Source: Candidatus Panguiarchaeum symbiosum (GTDB lineage Archaea; Asgardarchaeota; Njordarchaeia; Njordarchaeales; Panguiarchaeaceae). Taken from it: DNA of 64,000 nt. Below, piece after piece: positions 1-9,370 of the stretch. Location: positions 208,970 through 272,969 of the forward strand of contig JANJXX010000001.1 of the NCBI GenBank assembly GCA_024720975.1. The letters are read 5' to 3'. The stretch's first letter is position 1, and each line of letters starts with the position of its first letter. Both the position numbers and the translations under genes were made by a program. The notes below the pieces were generated by a model that ran no database searches, was not told the origin of the DNA, and worked only from the letters and a program-made list of their open reading frames with translations.

Positions 1-865
1 AAACATCATACCCGGTGAAGTATACCTCTAATGCGCCCTCACCTAATACATGCATCGAATGCTCTGAGAAATTCCAAGTTGTCGGTGGACCATAAACCCC
101 CTCTAACTTCATAAACTTCGTCAAGTTTTCCATAACTACTTTAGTTGCTGACCAGATATGGTCTATTGCTAGCTTATAACGAAGTTTATCCGGTGTCTCC
201 AGACGATAATAAAGGGGTAAACTCAGGGAATGCGTTATCCCAACTAAGTGATATAAGCTCACACTGAAGTACTCCGAGGATCTGAATTCTATCTTCATAT
301 TCAACTTTGTGACTCTATCTGTGAAATTGAAGACAGACCCATTGAAGTAGCCGCTGAAGGTTATGTTTATTACATCAATGTATATTCCATAACTTGAATT
401 GTACACTTTAACACTCAGATATGAACAATTACCTGAGCAACAGAGTACTATTTGCCCTTTGTAAATCAAGAGGAAATCAACTACTATCTCTACTAGATAA
501 TTTCCAGAGCGATTTTCTGAGGCAAATAAAATTGTTTTATTGTCAAATCTATGGGCGCTCAGTATGTCACCGCCTAGTATACGCCCAGTTTTTACCGTCA
601 AATTCTTTGGACACAACTCATAATGCAAGGCAAGCCATCTATCTTTTGATCCAACCTCTTTGTGTAGGGAACAGTGTACATCTGAGGTTGATTTGGAGTA
701 AAATCCTGTTGCCGAATTTCCTTGTATCAAAGACTTTTCAATCAAATTTTCTTGGCCTTTTGAATCTTTCTCTATATCACCTAAAGAGCACTTACACTTG
801 CAAAACGCACTTAAGAGCAGCAATTGAATTAATAAGGTAAACAGAAAAACCTTTCGAAAATACAT
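1..865 (-). CDS. secreted, probably glycosylated protein, C-terminus cut by window edge
   Basis: An open frame runs leftward from an ATG at 865 to the first base of the window without a stop, so the 3' end is missing. About 288 codons are visible. The N-terminus (MYFRKVFLFTLLIQLLLLSA...) is a typical signal peptide: a basic start, a long Leu-rich core, then a Cys-rich stretch. The mature part is rich in N-x-S/T sequons (for example NLT, NCS, NIT, NGS, NFT, NFS), which suggests an extracellular glycoprotein. No domain was recognised. The opposite-strand frame 421-840 is a shadow of this gene. Confidence 0.7.
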   Translation of the reverse strand, partial: MYFRKVFLFTLLIQLLLLSAFCKCKCSLGDIEKDSKGQENLIEKSLIQGNSATGFYSKSTSDVHCSLHKEVGSKDRWLALHYELCPKNLTVKTGRILGGDILSAHRFDNKTILFASENRSGNYLVEIVVDFLLIYKGQIVLCCSGNCSYLSVKVYNSSYGIYIDVINITFSGYFNGSVFNFTDRVTKLNMKIEFRSSEYFSVSLYHLVGITHSLSLPLYYRLETPDKLRYKLAIDHIWSATKVVMENLTKFMKLEGVYGPPTTWNFSEHSMHVLGEGALEVYFTGYDV

Positions 866-1024
866 AAGTTTACCCCTCTGATGATCAACTAGAAAGTTTC
901 AGCAGAAGGTTTAAGAGCCAGGGTTTCGGTCAGTTCAGCAAGATCCACTGACTCAATAAACTTCATGGCAATGAGTTCTCAATTTTATTTAGTCTTTTTC
1001 CTAAGCGATTTATGGTGGTATAGT

Positions 1025-1648
1025 ATGATATATAACATAGTGATAAGCGGCGTTGGCGGATTAGGAATACTCACTTTAGGAAGAATTCTATGCCAAGCAG
1101 CACTGCTTAGTAATAAAAATGCATACATGAGTGAAATCCATGGTCTATCTCAAAGGTATGGAAGTGTAGTTGTAGATGTTCGCATAAGCGATAGCAAGTT
1201 ACTAGCGCCGGTAGTTTCACCAGGCGAAGCTCACCTCTTAATAGGATTAGAACCGATTGAATGCCTACGCGTGATAAATTTCTCTGGTCCGAATACTGAC
1301 ATCATACTCAACACGAGCGCTATACCCCCGCCTACAGTAACGTTAGGCGTCGCAAAATACCCGCCATTGGGAGAGATAATAGAAACCCTGAGAAAAGTCT
1401 CAAAGCGAATTTTAGCCTGCGATATATTAGAAGAAGCCAGGAAGCTTGGCGATCCAAGACTGCAGAACACCATAATCCTAGGAATTGCTGCCAACATACC
1501 GGAGATACCAATTACCTCCAACTCACTTGAAGAAGCAATCAAGCTTGCCTTCTCACGTGATAAAAGAGTACAAGAGCTTAATCTGAAGGCGTTTCAGAGG
1601 GGACTCGAGATAGGAAAGTTGCTTCTTGACGGCGTGAAGAGTTGCTGA
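1025..1648 (+). CDS. iorB: indolepyruvate:ferredoxin oxidoreductase, beta subunit
   Basis: 207 aa. This is the small gamma-type subunit of the 2-oxoacid:ferredoxin oxidoreductase family. With IorA it oxidatively decarboxylates arylpyruvates from aromatic amino acids to aryl-CoA and reduces ferredoxin in the cytoplasm. The glycine-rich motif SGVGGLG at residues 8-14 and the following helix with the EIHGLSQRYGSVVVDVRI region are diagnostic. The ATG at 1025 is preferred over an upstream in-frame ATG at 965 because the family begins right at this strand and a GGTGG site lies just upstream. iorA is on the same strand 2 kb away, with minus-strand genes between them, so the two are not one transcript. 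Confidence 0.93.
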   Translation: MIYNIVISGVGGLGILTLGRILCQAALLSNKNAYMSEIHGLSQRYGSVVVDVRISDSKLLAPVVSPGEAHLLIGLEPIECLRVINFSGPNTDIILNTSAIPPPTVTLGVAKYPPLGEIIETLRKVSKRILACDILEEARKLGDPRLQNTIILGIAANIPEIPITSNSLEEAIKLAFSRDKRVQELNLKAFQRGLEIGKLLLDGVKSC

Positions 1649-1898
1649 ACACCGATAAAATTTTGAAGAAGTTGAGGACTGCTAGAAAAGCGTCCCTACG
1701 CAAACTTCTAAAAGATAAAATGGAAATCAACTCCCCAAAAGGATCCTTTTCTAGTAGAAGTTGTAACACATTCATGCCATTAACACTTACAATAACCGCG
1801 CTTTTACTAGATGAAATTTCAATAAGCTCTGATTTGAGTAAATATTTGAGATAGTTTTCAATGACCACCAATAACTCCCGAAAATTCCAGATATTCAT
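1578..1898 (-). CDS. hypothetical protein, small
   Basis: 107 aa from the ATG at 1898; a longer version from a TTG at 1973 is open but would overlap the upstream gene. The frame lies directly downstream of the FAD dehydrogenase gene on the same strand, with 31 nt between them and a GCGAGG sequence ahead of the ATG. Its 3' end overlaps the iorB 3' end tail to tail by about 70 nt. The sequence has a hydrophobic/charged alternation in the middle but no recognisable domain. A plus-strand frame at 1642-1854 competes for the same DNA and looks weaker. It could be a chance frame. Confidence 0.35.
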   Translation of the reverse strand: MNIWNFRELLVVIENYLKYLLKSELIEISSSKSAVIVSVNGMNVLQLLLEKDPFGELISILSFRSLRRDAFLAVLNFFKILSVFSNSSRRQEATFLSRVPSETPSD

Positions 1899-1929
1899 AC
1901 GGAGCCTCGCTATGAGAATCCACTCACTT

Positions 1930-3294
1930 TTAGCCGCTCCAGAGGTTTTCTCTTCTGAGAATTGCTCTAGCAACCGCGACCCCTGACGCTGAAGATTGTG
2001 CTAGACCTCTAGTTATTCCGGCTCCATCCCCACACACGAATACATTTTTTATCCCTTCGACTTCTAAGTCCTCATTTACACTCACTCTTGATGAGTAGAA
2101 TTTTGCCTCAACAGCGTATAGCAATGTATCATCTGAATATACACCAGGAGCTATTTTGTCAAGTGTCTGAAGGAACTCAAGTATGCTAACGAGATGTCTA
2201 TGTGGAAGTGCGAATGATATGTCTCCCGGAACGGCATCCTCTAACGTTGGCTCTACAATAGATCTAGCGATACGGTCCTTCGTTGAGCGACGTCCCCTCC
2301 TAAGGTCGCCAAGACGCTGTATCAATACTGATCCACCAGCAAGAAGATTTGCTAAGCGTGCAATATGCTTGCCATAAGCAATCGGATCCTTGAACGGTTC
2401 CGTGAAGAAACTACTGACTAAGACTGCGAAATTTGTATTTAGGCTCTTCTTATTAGTGTATGAATGACCATTAGTTGTTATTACGTCCTCATATTGCTCC
2501 TTTATCACATACCCTCTAGGGTTGACGCAGAAAGTTCTTACCCTCTCGTCGTATGTTGGAGCAGCGTAAACGAATTTAGGATCATAGAGAATATCTGTTA
2601 TGTCCTTAAGTGTCTCATATGTTGCCTCAACTCGGACACCTATGTCAACGGGATTTATTGACATTTTTGCGCCTAATTTCTCCAGTTCGTCTTTAAGCCA
2701 GTTAGAGCCGGTTCTACCCGGTGCCAACACCAGGTAGCGCGCAACAAACTCATCGTTATTTTCAGTAACCGCGACCCTTCCCATATTGTTAATTAGAATG
2801 TTCTTTACGGTGGTTTTAAGGTATATGTCGACATGAGAGTTAAGCAAATCATGAATTCTTCTTAGCACTCTGATAGTGTTATCAGAGCCCACATGACGAA
2901 CACGATAAGGTATAAGATGCATATGGTATGTTCTGGCCCTACTTATGAGATCCTCAACAGCATCTCTATCGGGCTCAATGACTTTTGATTCCGGACAAAG
3001 TTCACTCCAAATTTTATCAACATACTCAATAAGTTGATGAGTTTTCCTTTCTCCAATAATTTCTGAGAGCCATCCCCCAACTTGCGTGGATACTGTAATT
3101 TTACCGTCTGCAAATAAACCAGCACCACCCCATCCTTTTACATAATCACTATTTCTTAAACGCTCATCAATAAAACCTCCCTGCTCGATTATAGCCACTT
3201 TCAATTTATTTTTGGAGTTTTTTACGAGCTCGAAGGCTGCAAAAAGCCCTGCGGGACCGGCTCCAACTATGACAACGTCATAATAATGCCTCAT
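1930..3294 (-). CDS. FAD-dependent dehydrogenase (COG2509-like)
   Basis: 454 aa. The N-terminal dinucleotide-binding fold carries VVIVGAGPAGLFAAFEL at residues 7-23, followed by an E-x-G segment that binds the FAD ribose. The motif KGWGGAGLFADGK near residue 54 and the C-terminal FVCGDGAGITRGLAQSSASG, which closes over FAD, match the uncharacterised FAD-dependent dehydrogenases of COG2509. Substrate and partner are unknown for the family. The protein is full length with an ATG start. It lies between iorB and iorA but on the opposite strand. A role in 2-oxoacid or aromatic metabolism would be a guess from position only. Confidence 0.85.
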   Translation of the reverse strand: MRHYYDVVIVGAGPAGLFAAFELVKNSKNKLKVAIIEQGGFIDERLRNSDYVKGWGGAGLFADGKITVSTQVGGWLSEIIGERKTHQLIEYVDKIWSELCPESKVIEPDRDAVEDLISRARTYHMHLIPYRVRHVGSDNTIRVLRRIHDLLNSHVDIYLKTTVKNILINNMGRVAVTENNDEFVARYLVLAPGRTGSNWLKDELEKLGAKMSINPVDIGVRVEATYETLKDITDILYDPKFVYAAPTYDERVRTFCVNPRGYVIKEQYEDVITTNGHSYTNKKSLNTNFAVLVSSFFTEPFKDPIAYGKHIARLANLLAGGSVLIQRLGDLRRGRRSTKDRIARSIVEPTLEDAVPGDISFALPHRHLVSILEFLQTLDKIAPGVYSDDTLLYAVEAKFYSSRVSVNEDLEVEGIKNVFVCGDGAGITRGLAQSSASGVAVARAILRRENLWSG

Positions 3295-3630
3295 CTGAAC
3301 ACCATCTGTATGATTCTTATAATGTACCTGGTACTAAAAGGAAGGACTCAGTAATAAGACATCAGGGCGGTTTTATTCTTAACTTCACCAATATATATCA
3401 TGTGTTTACAAATTGGTCCATTAGGACTATATGAAAACGAACCAAAGATACAAAGTCAGCAGCATTTAACATTAAAACCTTAAATAGCTCGGTGGAGATG
3501 CAAAAGTCTAAACGCTAAAGACCAGAAAGATGTAACAAGAGTCAAGTTATCCAGAGCTAAAAAAGTCTGTCGGATTAATAACTAACAGATAATTTAACTT
3601 TTCTCCTCAAAATAATGTTGGTGTCCAAAC
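3295..3630 (+). promoter_or_regulatory. intergenic promoter region upstream of iorA
   Basis: 336 bp without a credible gene, between divergent starts. A TATA-like box ccttaaatag at 3478-3487 points rightward and would place transcription start near 3510, giving a leader of about 120 nt before iorA. A six-codon frame with a good GGTGGAG site (3498-3518) begins upstream of that predicted start, so it is probably not translated. A promoter for the leftward FAD gene should lie near 3320-3340, but no clear box stands out. Confidence 0.45.
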
Positions 3631-5529
3631 TTGTCATCAATAATCGGAGAACCCGGCGAAAAAAGGTTTTTACTTGGAAATGAAGCAATTGCTAGAGGCC
3701 TCATAGAGGCTGGAGTTGGATTCTCGGCAGGATACCCAGGAACACCTGCTTCTGAAATCATTGACACGCTTCTCCAAGCAAAACACATTGGTAAGTTTGA
3801 ATACTACGTTGAGATAAGTACCAACGAAAAAGTAGCTTATGAGGCTGCTTTTTCGGCCTGCTTGGCGGGCGTAAGAAGTTTTACCGCCGCTAAGCATGTC
3901 GGCATAAACGTTGCAGCAGATGCTATAGCCACATCCGCATACATAGGAACAAATGCTGGTTTCGCTTTTGTGAGCGCAGATGATCCCAACTGCTGGAGCT
4001 CCCAAAACGAGCAAGATAATCGATGGTACGCTCGTATATTCGGGCTGGTAATGATAGAGCCATCAACTCCGATGGAAGCCAAAGAAATGACAAAAATTGC
4101 ATATGAAATCTCAGAAAAAGTACGCCTACCTGTCATTATCAGGACGACTACTAGAGTAGCTCATATGAGAGGCTTAGTTGAGCTTGGTGAAATTCCTTCA
4201 ACAATCAAAACTAAGGGTAAATTCGAAAGAGACATTTCCAGGTATGTCGTAGTACCGGCAAATGCGCGTAGAAATCACAAGCTTTTGCTAGATAGGATAG
4301 AAACTGCAGAAAAAATCAGCGAGGAGAGCAAATTAAACTTCATCACAAGCACATCCGGAGCTCTCAAAAAGAAACTTGGGATAATAACCTCTGGTGTGAG
4401 TTACTTGTACGTTATTGAAGCTGCAGAAAAACTCGGCGTCGGCGTTGATATTCTAAAGTTGGGGTTTACTTATCCACTTCCTAGGAGGAAAATCGTGGAC
4501 TTCCTGTCGAACAAAGACGCTGTATTAATTGTAGAGGAGGTCGACGGTATTCTCGAGAAGGAAATCAAGGCAATTGCTCATGAAAACGACCTGAGGATCC
4601 CAATACATGGAAAGGACTTAATCCCAAAACTTTATGAGTTAAATACTGCAATCGTTGACGGTGCTATAGCAAAGATTCTTGGACTTCCGTATAGTCCATA
4701 CTCAGTGCAAATTAAGGCTCCAGATATTCCCTCAAGACCTCCAATTCTATGTCCTGGTTGCCCTCACAGAGCTACATATTTCGCACTAAAGATGGCTTTA
4801 ATCCGTGAGAAAATAAAACCAGAGGACGTTATCTACACAACTGACATAGGTTGCTACACGCTAGGAATTAACCCACCGTACCAAATGGGCGATTTGCTGC
4901 TTTGTATGGGGAGCTCAATTGGAACGCTAAATGGACTCGCTGAGACAACTGACCAACTAATAATAGCTCTTATTGGCGATTCTACATTTTACCATGCGGG
5001 AATTCCAGCATTGATTAACATTGTATTTAATAAGCACCGGGCCTTTGTCATTGTACTTGATAACAGGATTACAGCCATGACCGGCTTTCAACCAAGTCCG
5101 TCTACTGGACTGACTGGCATGCTTGAAAGGACAAAGGTTGTTCCAATAGAGGACATTGCAAGAGCGATAGGTATCGACTACGTCAGCGTTATTGACCCTG
5201 TACTAAACATCAATGATGCCATAGAGAAACTCCAAGAATCCATAAGACAGTACAGAATTGGTAAAACTGTTACAATTATATCGCGCTCACCGTGCGCACT
5301 TTATAATCTTAGAGTACAGGGCTATACAGGAAAAGGAGGGGTATATAATATAGACTCAGGTATATGCATAAATTGCGGAGTTTGTTATAAGCAATTCAAT
5401 TGTCCTGCAATTCAATTCGATCCTGAACAAAATAAGCCATTCATTCGATCAGACATATGCACTGGTTGCGGGGTATGCATGGACATATGTCCTGTTAAGG
5501 CAATTAAACGTGCAGATAAAAGTGTTTAG
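3631..5529 (+). CDS. iorA: indolepyruvate:ferredoxin oxidoreductase, alpha subunit
   Basis: 632 aa. This is the catalytic subunit that binds thiamine pyrophosphate and two [4Fe-4S] clusters. The N-terminal pyrimidine domain shows the GYPGTPASEI motif near residue 34. The C-terminal TPP domain has the CPGCPHRA segment near 374 and the GDSTFYHAG metal/TPP motif near 449. The clusters are bound by Cys 579, 582, 585, 591 and by Cys 610, 613, 616, 620. The only workable in-frame start is a TTG at 3631, because a stop lies 18 nt upstream and the ATG at 3615 is in another frame. The 3' end overlaps the next gene by 20 nt, suggesting co-transcription. Confidence 0.96.
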   Translation: MSSIIGEPGEKRFLLGNEAIARGLIEAGVGFSAGYPGTPASEIIDTLLQAKHIGKFEYYVEISTNEKVAYEAAFSACLAGVRSFTAAKHVGINVAADAIATSAYIGTNAGFAFVSADDPNCWSSQNEQDNRWYARIFGLVMIEPSTPMEAKEMTKIAYEISEKVRLPVIIRTTTRVAHMRGLVELGEIPSTIKTKGKFERDISRYVVVPANARRNHKLLLDRIETAEKISEESKLNFITSTSGALKKKLGIITSGVSYLYVIEAAEKLGVGVDILKLGFTYPLPRRKIVDFLSNKDAVLIVEEVDGILEKEIKAIAHENDLRIPIHGKDLIPKLYELNTAIVDGAIAKILGLPYSPYSVQIKAPDIPSRPPILCPGCPHRATYFALKMALIREKIKPEDVIYTTDIGCYTLGINPPYQMGDLLLCMGSSIGTLNGLAETTDQLIIALIGDSTFYHAGIPALINIVFNKHRAFVIVLDNRITAMTGFQPSPSTGLTGMLERTKVVPIEDIARAIGIDYVSVIDPVLNINDAIEKLQESIRQYRIGKTVTIISRSPCALYNLRVQGYTGKGGVYNIDSGICINCGVCYKQFNCPAIQFDPEQNKPFIRSDICTGCGVCMDICPVKAIKRADKSV

Positions 5530-6349
5530 AAAAGGAAGAGAAACATTCTTTGGTTTCTATTATACCGAACCTGATACTGTCTCCAGAGACACGATAGCTA
5601 TCATAGGATCACTCTGCATATCGAAAAGCATACACCCCGCACTAGGCCAGGGGAGAGCTACTCAAGTTCTGAGAAAGCTATCTAGAGAGTTTTGCACACA
5701 TGGTCTTCATGCGAAGGTCCTATTAGAGGACTATGACATAGTTGACCTCGGCGACTTCTGTAACAAGAAATTGACTTCTGTTGTTACCCAAGTTCTAAGA
5801 AAGGGAGCTCGAGTGCTTGTTATTGGAGGAGATCACACAACAACCCTATATGCGCTAAGAGACATCAATGTGGCTAATTTAACGGTCTTTGATGCTCACT
5901 TAGATTCAGAGGAGTGCAAAGAAGGAGTTCATCACGGGTGCGTCATCCGAAAGTTGATAGAGGAGAAAGACAGACTAGAAGTGACTCTTGTTGGAATGCG
6001 CGGATACTCAACATTGAAAGGTGAGATTGAATTCTTGAAACAACGAAGTCAGCGAATCTTTGCTTGGCCTGTAAGCGAGGAAACTGTTAAATTATGCTTC
6101 AGAGAGAGTGAGTATATCTCAATAGACTTAGACTTCTTCAATCCTAGCAGTTTCTGGGCTGTTCGTGCTCCCGAACCTTTGGGTTTTGATATAAATCACT
6201 TTATCTCAATCATTAATGAAGTCAGAAAAACCAACGCTAGGTATATTGATGTAGTCGAATATTCACCAGAAGCTGATCCCGGATACGTTTGTGGTAAACT
6301 ATTACTCCAGTTAGTACTCGAGATTTTGTCGACTCTAACGCAAAACTAG
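5510..6349 (+). CDS. arginase/agmatinase-family ureohydrolase
   Basis: 279 aa from a GTG inside the end of iorA (20 nt overlap). All manganese ligands of the family are visible: GGDHTT near residue 105, FDAHLD near 127 and SIDLDFF near 203. An HHGC segment follows the second motif. Ureohydrolases split guanidino compounds (arginine, agmatine) or formiminoglutamate. The substrate cannot be read from these motifs, and archaeal agmatinase acting in polyamine synthesis is the usual annotation. Linkage to deoxyhypusine synthase, which uses spermidine, is loose (about 5 kb away). No membrane or signal segment is present. Confidence 0.85.
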   Translation: MQIKVFRKGRETFFGFYYTEPDTVSRDTIAIIGSLCISKSIHPALGQGRATQVLRKLSREFCTHGLHAKVLLEDYDIVDLGDFCNKKLTSVVTQVLRKGARVLVIGGDHTTTLYALRDINVANLTVFDAHLDSEECKEGVHHGCVIRKLIEEKDRLEVTLVGMRGYSTLKGEIEFLKQRSQRIFAWPVSEETVKLCFRESEYISIDLDFFNPSSFWAVRAPEPLGFDINHFISIINEVRKTNARYIDVVEYSPEADPGYVCGKLLLQLVLEILSTLTQN

Positions 6350-6517
6350 ACGTTTTGAGCCTCACTTGTTAGGGCGAGAAATTCGGCACTAGTATAAGCA
6401 ACTTTATTTTTTGTTGATAATCTACTGTAGAACCTCAATCCACGACGCAAGCTCTACTAGTAGAAACGCGCACATGGCACTATACGTAGTACATAATTTC
6501 ATTCCTTTACATTTGCT

Positions 6518-7465
6518 CTAACCTGATTTACAGTCAATTAGCTCATTATATATGCTCAGTAGCCTTTCTACAACTCTATCAGGACTATGGTATTTCTCAA
6601 AGTATTCATACTCTTTCCTCCAGAGATTAATATCTGCTCCCATTATCGCCTCAGCTAGCTCTTCCTCCTCAATAAGATCCTTTAGGGGAAAGTCCCTGTA
6701 TTCAGGGTATTTGGATGAAACATATGCTATAACTGGCCTACCGCATGCAATAGCCTCTAACGGAACAATTGGCAAATAGCCAACGAATGTACTCACTACA
6801 ACATCTGCATTCCAATAATATTCACGAACTTTTTCATGCGGAACTTTTGGAAGTATATTTAAGCGCAAACCTAGAGAATTGGCTAGAGCTAAGGTTCTAT
6901 CAAAATCTACTCCATATCTAATAATTGAGACTTCAACGTCGTCTCTGATTTTACTTAAAGCCCTTATCGCCTTGTCTGTACCCTTTGTAATCCAATTACA
7001 CGCATCTGCTATGAGCACTCTCTTTTTTCCACTGTGCTCAATAGGAGGCTTCGGATAGAATACCTGAGTATCTACGGGATTCGGTAGGTATAACACGTCA
7101 TCTCTAAATCTCCTAGCTATGGGTAATAGATCTGGTGTACTAACTATAACCCTGTCACAATTCATTAGGTTATATCTAACTATTCTGCCCCAGACGCGAT
7201 GCTTCATCGTCGTCCTTAAGTCACTACCATGGGCATGTCCAATTATAGGGCCCTTCTTAAGACGCAGCGTAAGGTAGCAATCTTGGAGAAGATAATGCAC
7301 ATGATAAATATCACTCTGTGTTCTTAGAATCTTATATAGTATACCAAAGGTTTTATCCCAAAGGCTTCTTGTTCGCTTGATATGCTGCTTTCTTATAGAG
7401 TTCGGCATATATTTGAGCAGAGTCTCACCAACGAATGAACAATCATTTATCATAACTACTCTCAT
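6518..7465 (-). CDS. glycosyltransferase, family 4 (GT-B)
   Basis: 315 aa from the ATG at 7465, which has GGTG 6 nt upstream; an in-frame start at 7507 would add a hydrophobic 14-residue leader. Signs of a GT-B retaining glycosyltransferase are the IYHVHYL and GHAHGSD segments of the acceptor domain and the donor-side block from VVSTFVGY to PLEAIACGRPVIAY, with the conserved Glu near residue 238. Donor and acceptor are unknown. It is followed by two genes for sugar isomerase proteins on the same strand, so a role in cell-surface or protein glycosylation fits, but that is inference. Confidence 0.85.
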   Translation of the reverse strand: MRVVMINDCSFVGETLLKYMPNSIRKQHIKRTRSLWDKTFGILYKILRTQSDIYHVHYLLQDCYLTLRLKKGPIIGHAHGSDLRTTMKHRVWGRIVRYNLMNCDRVIVSTPDLLPIARRFRDDVLYLPNPVDTQVFYPKPPIEHSGKKRVLIADACNWITKGTDKAIRALSKIRDDVEVSIIRYGVDFDRTLALANSLGLRLNILPKVPHEKVREYYWNADVVVSTFVGYLPIVPLEAIACGRPVIAYVSSKYPEYRDFPLKDLIEEEELAEAIMGADINLWRKEYEYFEKYHSPDRVVERLLSIYNELIDCKSG

Positions 7466-7528
7466 AAACTGCACCAAAGTTAATAGAACTTTGCTAAGTA
7501 AAATCACTGATATCTAGATTAATCACTG

Positions 7529-9343
7529 TTAATGCTCTTTTTGCATCGTAGCTACGTACTTAGTCAACTTTGGTGGATAATCAATAGTTTTTCCTCTAAG
7601 CATGCCTAGTTTTAGAGCCAGTCGTTGTAGTGGTAATGTATATAAAATCGGTTCAAGGAGGTCATGTATTCTGGGCACCCGCACAATATGTTTCGCAAAT
7701 TTGCTTCCTAGCGTATCCTCTTCATCTGTTATTACCAGTATTTCACTGGCAAAATCTTTAATCTCATTCATCAACTCGTATGTATCTTCTCGTGCCTCTG
7801 GGTCCTGTGGCATTAGAAATATTACTGGATACCTGTACTCCATAAGCGTTTTTGTTCCATGTCTAAATTCCCCAGAATCTAATCCTTCGGCGTGTATCTG
7901 AGCTACTTCCTTTAATTTGAGTGCTCCCTCTAGTGCTATTGGATAATTTGCTGCACGCCCTAGAACGAATGCATTGTTAAATTTAAATACCCTCGAAGCA
8001 AAATCATCCACAACTGCCGAGCACGCGACCATTGTTTTTGCTGCTAGAGAAGGTAAGTTCTCAAGTTGATCCTCAAGTTCTTTCTTTACACTTTTTGATT
8101 CATCTAGAAGCTCAATAGTAAGCCTGGCAAAAGTTGCTAATTGAGCTATAAATGTTTTCGTAGCGGGGACAGCAACTTCTATACCTGCAGCAATGTGAAG
8201 GTAGACATTAGAAGCAAACATTAATGGCGTGCCCAATCGATTAATTAAACCTATTATTATTGCACCCCTCATTCTTGATTGAGTCACTGCTCTCATAACA
8301 TCTGTAGTCATCCCGCTTTGTGAGTTTGCAATTACTACATCTCCTGGATTGACCTTTTGCAAATAGAAGTATATGAATTCCACAGCATTTTGAACGATAT
8401 GTTGAATTTCCAGGAGCTCGCTTATAATGTATCCACCATAGAGGGCTGAGTTAAATGACGAACCAGAGCCTATCACAAATAATTTCTCAGAACTCTTAAT
8501 TAATCTCGCAGCAATCGCTAGATACTCTGGCGGTTGGGCATACTTCTGTGCAGCCAATACGAGTGGAATTTCAGATATCTCACGCTCCATGTGGTAGTCA
8601 AAACCACCAGGTATCTTTCCTAACCGAATTTGTGGCTTAATTAGTTCACCTGATATCACGTTTATTTTTCCATCAGAAATTTTGATAAGACCGTCTGCGA
8701 TTGCGTACAGCTGCAGATTATGTCTAGCTATTACATCGGGCTCCGATGATATTATCAATTTCCCTGGTTCTCCCTCACTAATTCCTATATACTCCATTAA
8801 ATTCTTCGTGAGGAGGTATACACTGCCGTCCTGTGCGTCACGCAGTAATACTGAAAAGACACCTTTGATGGAGTTATGCATATTTGCTAGAACCTTATCT
8901 ACGCTTGACAAGTGCTTTGTATCCTCTTCAATTCTGTGTACTAATAATTCCGAGGGATCTTTCCCCTCAATCAGATGACCGATCTTTATCAATTCAAAAT
9001 AGAGTTTAGTGGGATTGCAAACTAGTCCACGTGCTATTAGTAGAAATCTTTGCGTGCAATCTAAGGAAGGTGGCGTATTTTGTATGGCAGGACGTCCATG
9101 AATAGCATATCTGCAGACACCCATTGCAAGGTCAAACGAATCGGCTTCTCTTCGAAATTTGCCTATGATTTCATCAAGGTCCAAGTCCTTCCAAATTCTC
9201 ACGTTTGAATCGAAACATATCGCTAAACCAAAGCCTTCGTTACCATAGTGTGAGAGTATTCTAAAGCAGTCCGTAATAGTTTCAAATGCGCCTTTTTCCC
9301 TCGTCGGATTTGTTATGAGAAAAAGCCCTCCGTATCCTACCAG
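7529..9343 (-). CDS. GlmS paralogue with inactive glutaminase domain and two SIS domains; probable CTG start
   Basis: From a GTG at 9202 the protein has 557 aa. The frame stays open 47 codons further to a stop at 9350-9352, and those residues (VGYGGLFLITNP..., ILSHYGNEGFGLAI) align with the start of the neighbouring GlmS. No ATG, GTG or TTG occurs in this stretch. A CTG at 9343, 6 nt after GGGTGA, gives 604 aa, the same length as GlmS. The catalytic Cys2 is missing (LVGYGG replaces MCGIAG), and HNG becomes ARG. The SIS domains keep the KLKE, RHGT and C-terminal Lys (TKYV) regions. A deaminase or ammonia-dependent isomerase role is possible. Confidence 0.8.
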   Translation of the reverse strand: MVGYGGLFLITNPTREKGAFETITDCFRILSHYGNEGFGLAICFDSNVRIWKDLDLDEIIGKFRREADSFDLAMGVCRYAIHGRPAIQNTPPSLDCTQRFLLIARGLVCNPTKLYFELIKIGHLIEGKDPSELLVHRIEEDTKHLSSVDKVLANMHNSIKGVFSVLLRDAQDGSVYLLTKNLMEYIGISEGEPGKLIISSEPDVIARHNLQLYAIADGLIKISDGKINVISGELIKPQIRLGKIPGGFDYHMEREISEIPLVLAAQKYAQPPEYLAIAARLIKSSEKLFVIGSGSSFNSALYGGYIISELLEIQHIVQNAVEFIYFYLQKVNPGDVVIANSQSGMTTDVMRAVTQSRMRGAIIIGLINRLGTPLMFASNVYLHIAAGIEVAVPATKTFIAQLATFARLTIELLDESKSVKKELEDQLENLPSLAAKTMVACSAVVDDFASRVFKFNNAFVLGRAANYPIALEGALKLKEVAQIHAEGLDSGEFRHGTKTLMEYRYPVIFLMPQDPEAREDTYELMNEIKDFASEILVITDEEDTLGSKFAKHIVRVPRIHDLLEPILYTLPLQRLALKLGMLRGKTIDYPPKLTKYVATMQKEH

Positions 9344-9370
9344 TTTTATTCACCCTAGCCCCTTCTTTCT

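Noticed and set aside
421..840. Plus-strand frame of 139 codons at the window start
   Set aside because: It is antisense to the minus-strand secreted-protein gene, which has a signal peptide and consistent protein-like composition.
1642..1854. Plus-strand 70-codon frame after iorB
   Set aside because: TTG start overlapping the iorB end, no ribosome-binding site and low-complexity basic sequence; the minus-strand frame is slightly better.
3498..3518. Six-codon frame with strong ribosome-binding site upstream of iorA, possible leader peptide
   Set aside because: It begins upstream of the transcription start predicted from the TATA-like box, and its codons show no regulatory amino-acid pattern.
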